From Palaemon carinicauda (Eukaryota; Arthropoda; Malacostraca; Decapoda; Palaemonidae), in NCBI RefSeq assembly GCF_036898095.1, contig NC_090750.1, forward strand, positions 85,116,575 to 85,180,574: a stretch of DNA of 64,000 nucleotides. The letters are read 5' to 3'. Both the position numbers and the translations under genes were made by a program. This document shows, piece by piece, positions 42,627 to 54,700 of this stretch (positions within the stretch are counted from its first letter, which is position 1; every line of letters begins with the position of its first letter). Under the pieces are notes generated by a model. The model was not told the DNA's origin. It saw nothing but the letters and a program-made list of their open reading frames with translations, and made no database searches.

Positions 42627-43024
42627 GCCAAAATTCAAGAGCCAGCTAGAGTATCTCTGTAGCCTACTGCTTACAGCCAAAATAAAAAGGACAGAGCCAA
42701 GTGTCGAGTCTGGGTGGTGCTTACTCGTCTGCCAATAACTGCTATTACCTTTAGAAAAGCTAAACGCCTTTTTGCAGCCAAGCCAAAATCAAACTCCTAT
42801 CAAAGGATGGTAGTTTTCATTCGCAGCCAAAATTCGAGTGGCAGCATGAGTATGTATGTAGCTTACTGCTTGCAGCCGAAACAAAAAGGGCAGAGCCAAT
42901 TGTCGAGTGGGGACTGCCTACTCTTCACCAGGCAATAACTACTATTATCTTATGAAAAGCTTAATGCCAGTTTGCAGCCAAGCCAAAATAATACTCCTAT
43001 TAAAGGACTATAGTTTGTTTTCAT
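42627..43024. repeat. Tandem duplication, two copies of a 199-bp unit
   Basis: Copies 42627-42825 and 42826-43024 share GCCAAAATTC at the start, ACAAAAAGG.CAGAGCCAA, GCAATAACT.CTATTA and TTTGCAGCCAAGCCAAAAT. Divergence is roughly 20% by eye. No coding potential. Confidence 0.88.
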
Positions 43025-45341
43025 GTAGAAAAAAAATTGAATCTTGGTTATTCAAATTATGCCTGCACTTGCTCATCAGTTGTTTTGCTAAGGCAAACAT
43101 GATAAAAGGTAGACATTAAAATCTGTGTACATGAAAAATGATTTATTGACTGTATTCAACAACTTATTTACATATTGACACTGTTCAATTGTCAGAATGC
43201 CATACATACAATAGTACATCCATAGGCCAAATTGGCTTCCGACCAACACATCAAACATGAGAATGCTTGGGTAACTTAAATTATCTTATCAGGGGTAAAT
43301 TACACACTTTACAAGGGATAGATAATACTTAAATGTCTGATATACAATTGTAATGGTGGGAGAGTTTGGGAGCTGTTACTATGGACAGCATGCAAGAAAA
43401 AATAAAGTAAGCTTACTTTGCATTAGCAATACCAATCTTGCTCAGTAGATTCACTATTGACAAGATTCTTTAAAAGGAGTCTTCTCACACTAACAGCCAC
43501 TCCTTTGCCATTTACAATTCATGGACAAATACTATTTACCTGTGTTTTTGTACCAATCATCAAGAACAGCCAAGCTACTGTAAAAATTTATTTACATCCA
43601 AAAGATACTGGATTACATTGCATATACCCGACTTTCAATGCAGGATACACAATAGGTCGTATAGCTATATAAGTCTTAGAAATACGATGCGGTTTTATAA
43701 AAAAGAACATAAAATAAATTACATTGAAAACAGATGGGCCAACAAATATTTATTATATAAAAATCTATACAGACATCTTAATCATTTTGATATATTTACA
43801 GGTTACAATATGAAAATATGTCAAAGTAAACTAAGATGTCTGATTCAATATTGGCTATAAGTCTTTATGAAACAAATTAAAAATCTTTAGGCATTAAATT
43901 TGAAACTAAAGTTAAATAAAAAGTCTTACAAAATTGTACAAGTACACCATATAATTTCTATACATACTTAAAAGTTCCTGGACATAAAAGTGGTGGCTAA
44001 GCTCGAATGCTAAATTAACAACATACCACCAGAAATGCATGGGTTAAAAAATCTAAACATAGAATTGTAACTTCCTACTAGAAGAGACGAAGAAGCATAA
44101 AAATGTTTATTACTTGGGTACTGTCAAATATCTCAATTGAGCGACGGATTTGTCATGACTGTATACCCTAGTATTTTTGGAAGGACCATGGCAAGTAAAA
44201 AGTTACAATTCACTTAAAATAAAATGAAAATATCTGAAATTGCACTTGAGCTGGAGGCTCAGTTGGCCTCTTAATGAAATTCCTATTATAAATAAATCAC
44301 ATTTCAAATACAATATACTAAGTGCTCCTTCAGATTAAAAACCCTGACAACACACAAGCATGAAGCACGCGAGCTTCACCCTATGATGGGGAACTGTACC
44401 ATATCATATTCTTGCAAGTGCATAAGTCAATTTTTTTACCTTGCCATACATAAACCAGACCATATTATATGCAAACTTTTGGCAGGCTTTTTGTATTTTA
44501 CTGCGAAATGGGGAGACTTGTGACACAGGGATCATATTATTGCTTTCAACATAGATTTATGAATCGGCTGAATTGTCTAATTGTATTGTTATCTTTTGGA
44601 CAAAAATTGCACTTTCAACTATACAAAGTATTTCATAATTCCAATCCCTGACTTGGAAAGCTGACTTCCTTGCACAAGGCACTTGGCTCTTCTTAGTTCA
44701 TGCCATATATCATAAAAAAACACCAATTTTATTTGGGAGTCCATAAAAATAGAGCAACCACACAATTACATAAATATATATATATAATATATATAAAGAG
44801 GGTTGTTCCAATTAAGGAAGTCTTCTGCCCACCTCTAATCATTACCTACTATAAACTACTTCAGACCCAACTTCTCAGTCCCCTTAAAACGAAGACCATG
44901 TATTGATATACGATACTCTTAACCACGATAAAAGTACTTCACACTCAAGAAACATGGAGAAATATTCCTTGGGAATTCACATATACAGTAGTATAACAAA
45001 AAAGTAAAATTATTTACATAATACAACAACTTTTCCCAATCTAAAACATCACTGTCACTCTCTTATCCATTCTGCTTTTTAACATACAGAACAAATGGTC
45101 ATACCTATTCACACAAATTATAATTTTCCTTTAAAACTTAAATAAAAAATACTAAATGTCCATGATTCAAGGCACAGCTACAGACAACATTTATCAATTG
45201 TCACATCACCATGACCAACCTACCACATATACATACATACATACAAAATACATACAGTATCCAAAAAAGGTATATACTGTATATACAGGACACAATGCTA
45301 AACCAGATCTCTTCATACACTAAAACTTATGTGTGAAATCC
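43025..45341 (-). other. Downstream region and probable 3' UTR of trr
   Basis: No open frame or repeat of note, about 65-70% A+T. It follows the trr stop codon on the minus strand. Several AATAAA signals occur on that strand. One at 43142-43147 is followed by sequence compatible with a cleavage site, just before the tandem duplication, and would give a 3' UTR of about 2.2 kb. The true end is not determined. Confidence 0.4.
44774..44800. repeat. (AT)n microsatellite
   Basis: A run of TA dinucleotides interrupted once. Confidence 0.8.
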
Positions 45342-45431
45342 TTAATTCATCCATTTCCGACAATTTTCAGCACCACAAAGACATGGAATCTTATGGTCTT
45401 CTTCTTCATCAAACTTGTAATCATATGCCAG
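45342..45431 (-). CDS. trr: trr last exon: end of SET and post-SET
   Basis: Thirty codons including TAA at 45342-45344. Reads [20 protein letters not shown] followed by [15 protein letters not shown] supplies the SET active-site Tyr region. CLCGAENC is the CXCX4C post-SET zinc site, which needs the Cys of NHSC in the preceding exon. The acceptor TTGCAG is at 45437-45432, phase 0. Confidence 0.95.
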   Translation of the reverse strand: MAYDYKFDEEEDHKIPCLCGAENCRKWMN

Positions 45432-48400
45432 CTGCAAAGACAAGAACAAATATATATTTAATTTGAAATGAAGGAAAATATTGAATTAACTTTTGTGAAC
45501 ACAAAATGTAATTTACATGCATATTTCAACAGTATGCATGACAGACAAATAAAATAAGTACTGTACTTTATATAGTCCAATAATTACTGTGCCCAGAAAA
45601 AATAAAGTAATGCAACAATGTTCATGAATTAAAATTTCCTATCACCAAATACTCTTGGGGCACACTTCCTATTACCTATTAACTGTTGTATTCTTGTCCT
45701 GCTTTGTCAAGATGTCCCTGAGTGATAATAAAATACGTAACAAAAGAGCGGAAAATGTTGGAAGGTCTCAAGGTAGTTGCAGACAGATCACCTAGAGAAG
45801 ATTTATAGTATTTTCATGTGATCTTCAGCCTCTACTGAAATGCTTAGGTACATTATTATTTTATTTTCTTTTGCTTTAATAACAAAAATATGAAGAACTT
45901 ACTCTACCTGGCTGTTCAACCAGGTATATCTTTACTCAAACATCTCACTTTCCTATAAGAAAACCTTACTAGGAACATTTTATTCTATTATACATTTATT
46001 TTCATGCTCATTATGAATAATTCATAGTTTCCCTTATCCCATGGCTGTTATATTTTCTTAGCCTTTAGGATTTTACATAATTTCTGTGTTACAGACTATA
46101 TTTTTCCAAATAGTTGTATGAATGATAGTATTCATATCAGCTCCTTTACCTTGTACTTATTCTTGTTAGTCCTGTGTTACAGAACTGAACTTCCTGAAAA
46201 GTAAGCCTTAAAATATAAAACTCTCATACTTATTCCTGTCAATCTTTGTTAAAAAACTAAAATTCATGAAAAGTGAACTTCTAAATAAAACCTATTCATT
46301 CTTAAACTACTCATAGATTTTACAAAAACTTTCACCTACCTCTTCCCCTCTAATAATTTTGCGATTTGAAATAATGAGAATCTTCAAATCTCGTTCAACT
46401 TCAATAGTTTCAGTGTAACAATTGGGTCCACAAGAATGGTTGATGTATCGAGCAAGACCTCCTGTGACAGTTGCATCAACAACCCTTTGGTCATCAAGTC
46501 TGAACATATAAATACCTCTGTTCTGAGCTTCATAGCGCTTCTCTCGCACCTGTGACAAATAATTAATAATTAATTCTTAAATTATAAGACTAAAATAGCT
46601 ATCGGCAAGTAATTATATAACATTAATAACTACTTTTAAGCTTTCAAATGCTTTATTATTACAATAAACACATGGTATTTAGTAAATTAGTGATTAGAAA
46701 AATCAACCTTCCATCCTTAAACGTAGAGCTAATTTTTGTATAATTTTTTATTTTTAAAATTTACGGCACATGAATAAACATCCTTAGAGTAAACAAAATA
46801 TAATAAATGGAGGTAACCATCACTGTCATGGGAACCTTCAAAATTGATAAAAAGTATATTTTTATAATACACTTCTAGTTTGATTGTGCATAGTGACTAC
46901 ATGTCCTTTTTCTCTCTGCATCATATTTAAGGAGCCATTTACTTTTAGTGATTAATGATTGATCAAGACGAGTAATGTTCCACGTTGGCTCATTGTGGGG
47001 AATGTACACCTTTGTCAGAACCAAATATGAGAACATATTTAGGTTATAAAGTTATTGCCTTATTTTCCTGTAGATATAAAAGTATGTCTCCTTATTTTGT
47101 TGAAGTGAGGGTTAGCAGTTATGAATTATTTTCAGGATATGCTTCTTTTTTCTATTGATTGAATTTTGGATGATCAGATAAAACATGCTTCAGTATTACT
47201 GATCTATACATGAGGGGTCTATAAACTTTTCGAGTAAAAAGGCATAAAATTTCAACTGGAAAATTATTTTGACATGATCTTTCAAAAATAAATGATGCAT
47301 CCTGTTTCTGGCAGATTTGCAACACACACCATGAGGCCTCAATTAATTCCTAATAATAGATCTTGAAGATTCTAAAAGAAATCTCGGAAAGGAATAACAA
47401 TGTTCAGTGATGAGAATTGACACATCTTTTAATAATCTCTCAGCAATTTTATTTCCTTTTGTACTGACATGACCCAGGCCCTGGTATTGAGCATATACAG
47501 TAAAGTGGTAAATCTACATAACATCAAAATAAAACCTTTTGTTTTAATATAACTAGCAGTAACTTACTCTGGCAAAAAAGAAAGAAAGAAAGAAAGAAAA
47601 AAAAATGTATTGAGTGAAATTTTTATATAGCCATTAGGATCAATGTGTAAATAACAACATTAACATGAATGGTAAATATACTGTATAAAAACTTACCTCT
47701 GCCAGTTCTGATCTGATGATTTCTCCAATGTACTCGATGATCATAGTGTTCTTTTCAATATCCCTTGCTGCATACAACCCCAGGCCTTGAATCTTCGATC
47801 TGGTAAAAATGAATCCATTATTCACTAATCACGTGCACTTTACAAAAAATTAAATTTTGCATGCATACTTAAGTTGCAGAAACAATTCTTAAAAAATAAT
47901 GCACAAGAGAAATAAAATTAACTTCGACATACTTTTGATGGATAAAAGAAAAACACCTAGCAAAATGTATTTTCAATTCTGAAAATCATTGTATACAATT
48001 TTCATGAAAGAGAAAAATTGCCAGAATGTTTCAAATCAAAATATTACACATTATTGACTTGCAGTACCAATTCCCACAGTATTATACTCTCCTTGATTTT
48101 TTTAATGCTGTAATTAAGATTGGGCAGCCTTTCCCTAATAATATAAATCCCACACATTGTATTGTCGACAATTGTATAAAATAAGGGGTTGAGCCTGTTC
48201 TAAAGGACAATCTGGTCAAAATAGTTGAAAGGCATATGCCTTTCAATGTAAAAATAATCATGGACATACCCTGGTTCATTGATAATTTTAGATGTGCTTT
48301 ATTTTAGGAGAAAAGGAAGGATTATCATCTTGGGAAAAGTAATGGATCAGATAATTATACTTGGCTAAGAGCCATTGCTCAAAGCTCAACTGAAAATTAA

Positions 48401-48691
48401 TACCATAAGAAACCCTTTCTGGTACAATCCAGAGACATAAAGGGTGGGGGGGGGGGGGTTAAGTACCTCCTATGCTTAAACCAGATAACTCATTTACTAT
48501 AAATAAGAGAAGGCAACCCTTTTGGCTGATGCATTTGACATTAGGCAGAGAAATTAGGAACTAAATCTTCATCATACCTACTGTATTTCCCTGATCTTAA
48601 ATGAACTAGATTAGCTTTTTTTGTAGCAACATATAAAAAAACTTACTGAACTGATGCTTATGGAGGTGTATACCCAAATTGCATTTTCCAC

Positions 48692-48722
<31 letters not shown>

Positions 48723-51700
48723 GCTGATTTCTTACCTCACAGGTTGTTTTACTTTCCACAAATCAGCAATTGTTTGTGGATTGGTAAAGTTGCTCCATCA
48801 AGTTAAGTAAATGTATTTATGGTAGGTCTAGACCAGCTGTTTACTGCCCAATTTCCATAACTCCCAAGTTTTTGAACATCTTTTTGGCAAAATGTTTAAA
48901 TAGGCATGCTGAAGATAATCATGTATTCTATAGTTTACAGTTTGCTTTTGGCTTTTGCAAAGGCCTTGTGGCATGTGATGCCACATAAAAGGTAGAAGAT
49001 ACTTCTGCCCACTCCCCTAAGACTGTCCTGTTGTTCAGGCATGTGCTCCTCTCGCATACTCGTCCTTAAGATCCACAGAAAGCAAGAACTATTCCTCTGA
49101 TAGAATTCTTTGAGCGATCCTCTTCAACATCCCTCCTACCTTTGGCCTTCCAGAGTTCTCAGGAATGTTGAAAGAATGCACGAGTACTCCAAAGCTCCTC
49201 TGCTTGGAAGTTGTGGGTAATTCTGCCAGGGATTAGTTAAGACCTGGAGGCCTTCCTTGCAAACCCCATACCTAAGAGCTCCGAAGTGACAAAACCTTTT
49301 CTGAGGAAACTTGCCAGGGAATGGGGTGCCCCAGGCTCTTGAGACACACCTAAGTGCTGCCCAAAGACTAAGGACCCCTCCAAGGACGGATCCCCGAAAT
49401 CATTCCTCTGAACATCGTAAGTGTGCATAGGCGTCAGACAGAACATCTGTGATCGTTTGCTTCCTTCAGTACCAGCCTTGGGACAGACAACATCCATGTG
49501 CCCTCTTAACCAGCTATTATCCGCAGGTCAGGCTGATGGAGGGCAACCTGGGAAGGCCAGTGAGGAAAAGATCCTTGGAACTTACATAGCCAACATGGAA
49601 GGAGTACTCCTACTATTCTCTCCTCAGATAGAGCGGAAGGATGGCCACGGCCCTGTGCCTCGCAGAGAGAAGATCCCTCTGCCCCAAATCTCTTGGTCTT
49701 CTAGTATGTGCCCGTGCGCAAAGAAGACTTCAAATGATGCGAGCCTTTATAGTGGCTCTGCCGAAGCATTGCAAGTTGAAGGAGGAACATGAATCCAAGG
49801 TCCAGCAGGAGGGCTGGAGAATGCTGAAGCACCGTCATCAACCAGAGGGCAACAAGAGTTTGGGGACGTAACTCCCCCCCCCCCCCCATTACAGGGATCC
49901 ATTACGCCTGGGGGTAAATGACACGGGCCAAGGGATGAAGCTGGGACACATGGTCATGGTTCAGCGCCACAAAGCCCTTGGAGGGCAGAAATGCGGGGCT
50001 GCAAGACCTGACGCACTTGGCTAACGAAGCAGCCGGGGACCCGATGTGATATGGGATCATAGCTCTGGCTCTGCGAAACAGACGAAAGGGGGGGGGAGAC
50101 ACGACAGTTTGTTTCGGTGTAAGAACAGCCCAAAATTGTTTGAATGACATTTATAGAAACAATATAAAACTTTTAAAATAAAAAGATTTATTATAACTAT
50201 GCTCCTAGGTACAGTGAATCATATTTAATAACCCTGTCGCTTAGAGGAGGAGTGGAAGTTAGTAAAAGAAAATTTTGTTGGGATTGCAAGTGATGTGTGT
50301 GGCAAGAAGGTTGTTGGAGGCAGCATGAGGAAGGGCAGTGAATGGTGGAATGAAGAAGTGAAGGTAAAAGTGAAAGAGAAAAAGAGGGCTTTTGAAGAAT
50401 GGCTGCAGAGTAATATATAGAGAAGTATGAAAAATATAAAGAGAAAAATGTGGAAGTAAGGCGCAAGGTACGTGAGGCAAAGAGGGCAGCTGACCTGAGG
50501 TGGGGTCAGGGATTGGGTCATTCATATGAAGAGAATAAGAAGTAGTTTTGTAAAGAAGTGAAGAGAGTAAGGAAGGCTGGCTCAAGAATTGAAGAGACAG
50601 TCAATGATGGAAATGGAAGGTTGTTGAAAGGAGAGGAGGCAAGGAAAAGATGGGCAGAATATTTTGAAAGTTTACTGAATGTTGAGGATAATAGGGAGGC
50701 AGATATAATTGCTGTTGCAGGTGTTGAGGTGCCAGTGATGGGAGATGAGAATGAGAGAGAGATTATAATAGATGAAGTGAGGAGAGCACTAGATGAAACG
50801 AGAGTAGGAAAAGCGTCTGGTATGGATGGTGTGAGAGCTGAGATGTTGAAGGAAGGCGGTGTGACTGTACTTGAATGGTTGGTGAGATTGTTTAATATGC
50901 ATTTTGTGTTGTCAATGGTACCAGTAGATTGGGTTTGTGCATGTATTGTACCACTATATAAGGGTAAGGGAGGTGCATGAGTGTTGTAATTCAAGAGGTA
51001 TTAGTTTGTTAAGCGTAGTTGGAAAAGTGTATGGTAGAGTAATGATTAATAGGATCAGGATAAAACAGAGAATACAATCTTAGAAGTACAGGGTGGTTTT
51101 AGAAGAGGTAGGGGTTGTATGAATCAGATTTTTATAGTAAGGCAGATATGCAAGAAATATTTAGCAAAAGGTAAGGAGGTGTATGTTGCGTTTATGGATC
51201 TGGAGAAAGCATATGATAAGAGTTGATAGGGAAGCAATGTGGAATGTGATGAAGTTATATGGAGTTGGTGGAAGGTTGTTGCAAGCAGTGAAAAGTTTCT
51301 ACAAAGGTAGTAAAGCATGTGTTAGGATAGGAAATGAAGTGAGTGATTGGTTTCCGGTGAGAGTGGGGCTGAGACAAGGATGTGTGATGTCGCCGTGGTT
51401 GTTTAACTTGTATGTTGATGGAGTGGTGAGAGAGGTGAATGCTCAAGTGCTTGGACGAGGATTAAAACTGGTAGACGAGAATGACCATGAATGGGAGGTA
51501 AATCAGTTGTTGTTTGCGGATGATACTGTACTGGTTGCAGACACAGAAGAGAAGCTTGACCGATTAGTGACAGAATTTGGAAGTGTGTGTGAGAGAAGGA
51601 AGTTGAGAGTTAATGTGGGTAAGAGTAAGGTTATGAGATGTACGAGAAGGGAAGGTGGTGCAAGGTTGAATGTCATGTTGAATGGAGAGTTACTTGAGGA

Positions 51701-54700
51701 GGTGGATCAGTTTAAGTACTTGGGGTCTGTTGTTGCAGCAAATGGTGGAGTGGAAGCAGATGTACGTCAGAGAGTGAATGAAGGTTGCAAAGTGTTGGGG
51801 GCAGTTAAGGGAGTAGTAAAAAATAGAGGGTTGGGCACGAATGTTAAGAGAGTTCTATATGAGAAAGTGATTGTACCAACTGTGATGTATGGATCGGAGT
51901 TGTGGGGAATGAAAGTGACGGAGAGACAGAAATTGAATGTGTTTGAGATGAAGTGTCTAAGGAGTATGGCTGGTGTATCTTGAGTAGATAGGGTTAGGAA
52001 CAAAGTGGTGAGAGTGAGAACGGGTGTAAGAAATGAGTTAGCAGCTAGAGTGGATATGAATGTGTTGAGGTGGTTTGGCCATGTTGAGAGAATGGAAAAT
52101 GGCTGTCTGCTAAAGAAGGTGATGAATGCAAGAGTTGATGGGAGAAGTACAAGAGGAAGGCCAAGGTTTGGGTGGATGGATGGAGTGAAGAAAGCTCTGG
52201 GTGATAGGAGGATAGATGTGAGAGGCAAGAGAGCGTGCTAGAAATAGGAATGAATGGCGAGCGATTGTGACGCAGTTCCGGTAGGCCCTGCTGCTTCCTC
52301 CGATGCCTTAGATGACCGCGGAGGTAGCAGCAGTAGGGGATTCAGCATTATGAAGCTTCATCTGTGGTGGATAACGGGGGAGGGTGGGCTGTGGCACCCT
52401 AGCAGTACCAGCTGAACTCGGTCGAGTCCCTTGTTAGGCTGGGAGGAACGTAGAGAGTAGAGGTCCCCTTTTTTGTTTTTGTTTCATTTGTTGATGTCAG
52501 CTACCCCCCAAAATTGGGGGAAGTGCCTTGGTATATGTATGTATGTATGTCGCTTAGCCTTTTTTTTCCCCAAGAAAACCTGCAAAAAGTGCCTTATGAT
52601 CAGGGTAGTAGTCTGATCTGATGCTGAAAAAAAACACACCAAATTTTGACACTTGAAACAACTTATTTATTTAAAAATATAAATTTAAGGAACAATAAAA
52701 TTTCATTAAACCTGAAACTTGACTAACTGATCTTCAGTCACAGTGAAATGTGTCTGACTAAATGCTGAAATAACTCACCAAATGAGAAAAAAAATATAAA
52801 TACACAAGATGTAAAAACATATACTGTATTGATTACTGTACTTAATACCATTAAAATTCTAGGGCAGCTCCATATTTTAATAATCTATTTGGCTTTTGCA
52901 AAATACAAAAATACTAAAAAACTGAAACAGTTTCCATCAAAATGTATGATGAAAAAGGCACTGCAATTTAGCTTCATTTTAAAAACTAAACCATTTTTTC
53001 TTCCCAAAAAGAATATTGATTAGTAATTCACCCAAATTCCATTAACATTGTGATAAAAATCAGGCTTCTCTCAAAAATAAAATTCTAGCAAAAGTATAAA
53101 ACTGCAAAAACTTACACATTTAAAACAAAACTTCCATTATTTTTTAGCCTATATGGGAAAAATTATGATCAATGCTACTGCATACCCCATAAATCATATT
53201 CATTAATAATAATATAAAAACTATATCTGTGGAATATTCAAACTAAATTGTTAAATATCAGCCATTGCATAAATTCTCATATAAAAAGTGAACGTGAATC
53301 AATATTTTCACAAGTCCATAAGTTGGTACACCTGGTCAATCTTTACATTGATACATTACAGTATACTAAAAATGACAACAAATAACTAGTCATACCCAAA
53401 GTTCACATGAACTTACCTTGCTAAATATACTACACTTCTCCATTCATTTTTCATTTTCTTGTACTGAGAAGATCTTGAATGGACATGCAATTTGCTGTAT
53501 GACACAAAAGGATCGAAAGTCATGGTTAGGCTTGCAATACTGGCAGCAGTTCGACAGTTACCAGAATTTCGCACAGAACCTGCATTTGTACGTATCCCAT
53601 GATACCTCTTCAGATGTAACTTATTGAATGGCTCTGAACGGGCGCAACCTGTTGGATTCACAGCCAATGGAAGCTCAAATAGTGGATTACGACCATACTT
53701 AAAATTGTAATCTGCCAAAGTGTCAATTCCTGGTAATGATTCCAAGATTCTCACAATGGCAGGCTCATTAAGGCCAAAGAGATCTTCTCCACTAATATAT
53801 TGTGGGAAAAGTCTAACAACATCTGCTTTCTGACGCATCTCAGCAATAGGTTCCAAAACTTTATTCCAAACTCCTTTTGGTGAACAGCTAACAAACATGT
53901 GATCTTCAAAGCCTTCTTCCCTGACAATTATATGAAATTCTGGCTGACCATCTTTTTCATGGATTGAACATTCATAAGCACATCTCTTGTGAAGTCTCCT
54001 CATGCTCCAATAAAAACGTACCTGGGATAAAATAAAATAGCTGATATTAACCAACCACTATTGTAATTTACAAAAACTTGTCAAAATGGTAAAAAAAAAA
54101 AAAAAAAAAAATTAAACACCCAATCAATACAAACCTCCTAATTTTAGTTTCTTGTAAAATTAAGAAAATTCTTATTAATAATTAACATTAGTCCCAAGTA
54201 AACCCAGAAATCATTTATTCAAGTATGATATCAGTACTGCATATAAATTACTACTGTACTGTATTTCAAATGCTGAATATCATAAAAATTTCACACAAGT
54301 ACAATATTATAGAGCCTTTTTTTTTTTTGACAAATCCCTAAAATTACAACAAACCTACATATAACTGGAGTCACCATAACACAATGCATATAAAGATATT
54401 TACAAAATAAGGTCAGAACACGCACACATTAAAAAGACTACCCGGTAACTTACTACTTGATAGCCAACAGGATAGATGCAGTATGGTGTGTGGAATGCTT
54501 GAAGTTGGTTTGGTAGGAGTTGGCCAATGGACAGAAGTGTTAGCGATCCAATTCTTAGAATATAACTTGAGTCAGCATTATGCATAACTGAGGCCACTTG
54601 TCTGTTGTCTTCTCGATCAATAAACACTCTCCTAAATACAGCAAGTGTTGAAAGTTCATTGTCTTTTTCACCTTTGTTAATGTGCTCTTGACAAAATACA

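Larger units (their letters stand above)
50245..52547 (+). mobile_element. RTE-like LINE, 5' truncated, with 10-bp target-site duplication
   Basis: A 2.3-kb non-LTR element flanked by TGTCGCTTAG (50235-50244 and 52548-52557), the last bases partly overlapping its (TATG)n tail. Its 3' UTR holds CCTTGGTATATGTATGTATG. The coding remnant has RT motifs in order and the C-terminal RWFGHVERM...RGRPR block typical of RTE/L2-type elements. Inserted antisense in a trr intron. Confidence 0.88.
47800..53416 (-). other. trr: Large trr intron (5617 bp) carrying transposon insertions
   Basis: Consensus GTAAGT donor (53416) and CAG acceptor (47800). It contains a decayed LINE (48080-49005), an unclassified GC-richer block (49006-50234) and an RTE-like LINE (50245-52547). 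The remainder (47800-48079 and 52558-53416) is AT-rich, without a recognised feature. Confidence 0.88.

Noticed and set aside
44700..44906. Short open frame downstream of trr as a separate gene
   Set aside because: 68 codons in AT-rich sequence with a microsatellite inside, no domain, and located in the probable 3' UTR on the opposite strand.
50197..50994. Minus-strand Ser/Leu/Phe-rich frames opposite the RTE-like LINE
   Set aside because: Antisense shadows of a purine-rich coding strand. The plus strand carries clear RT motifs.
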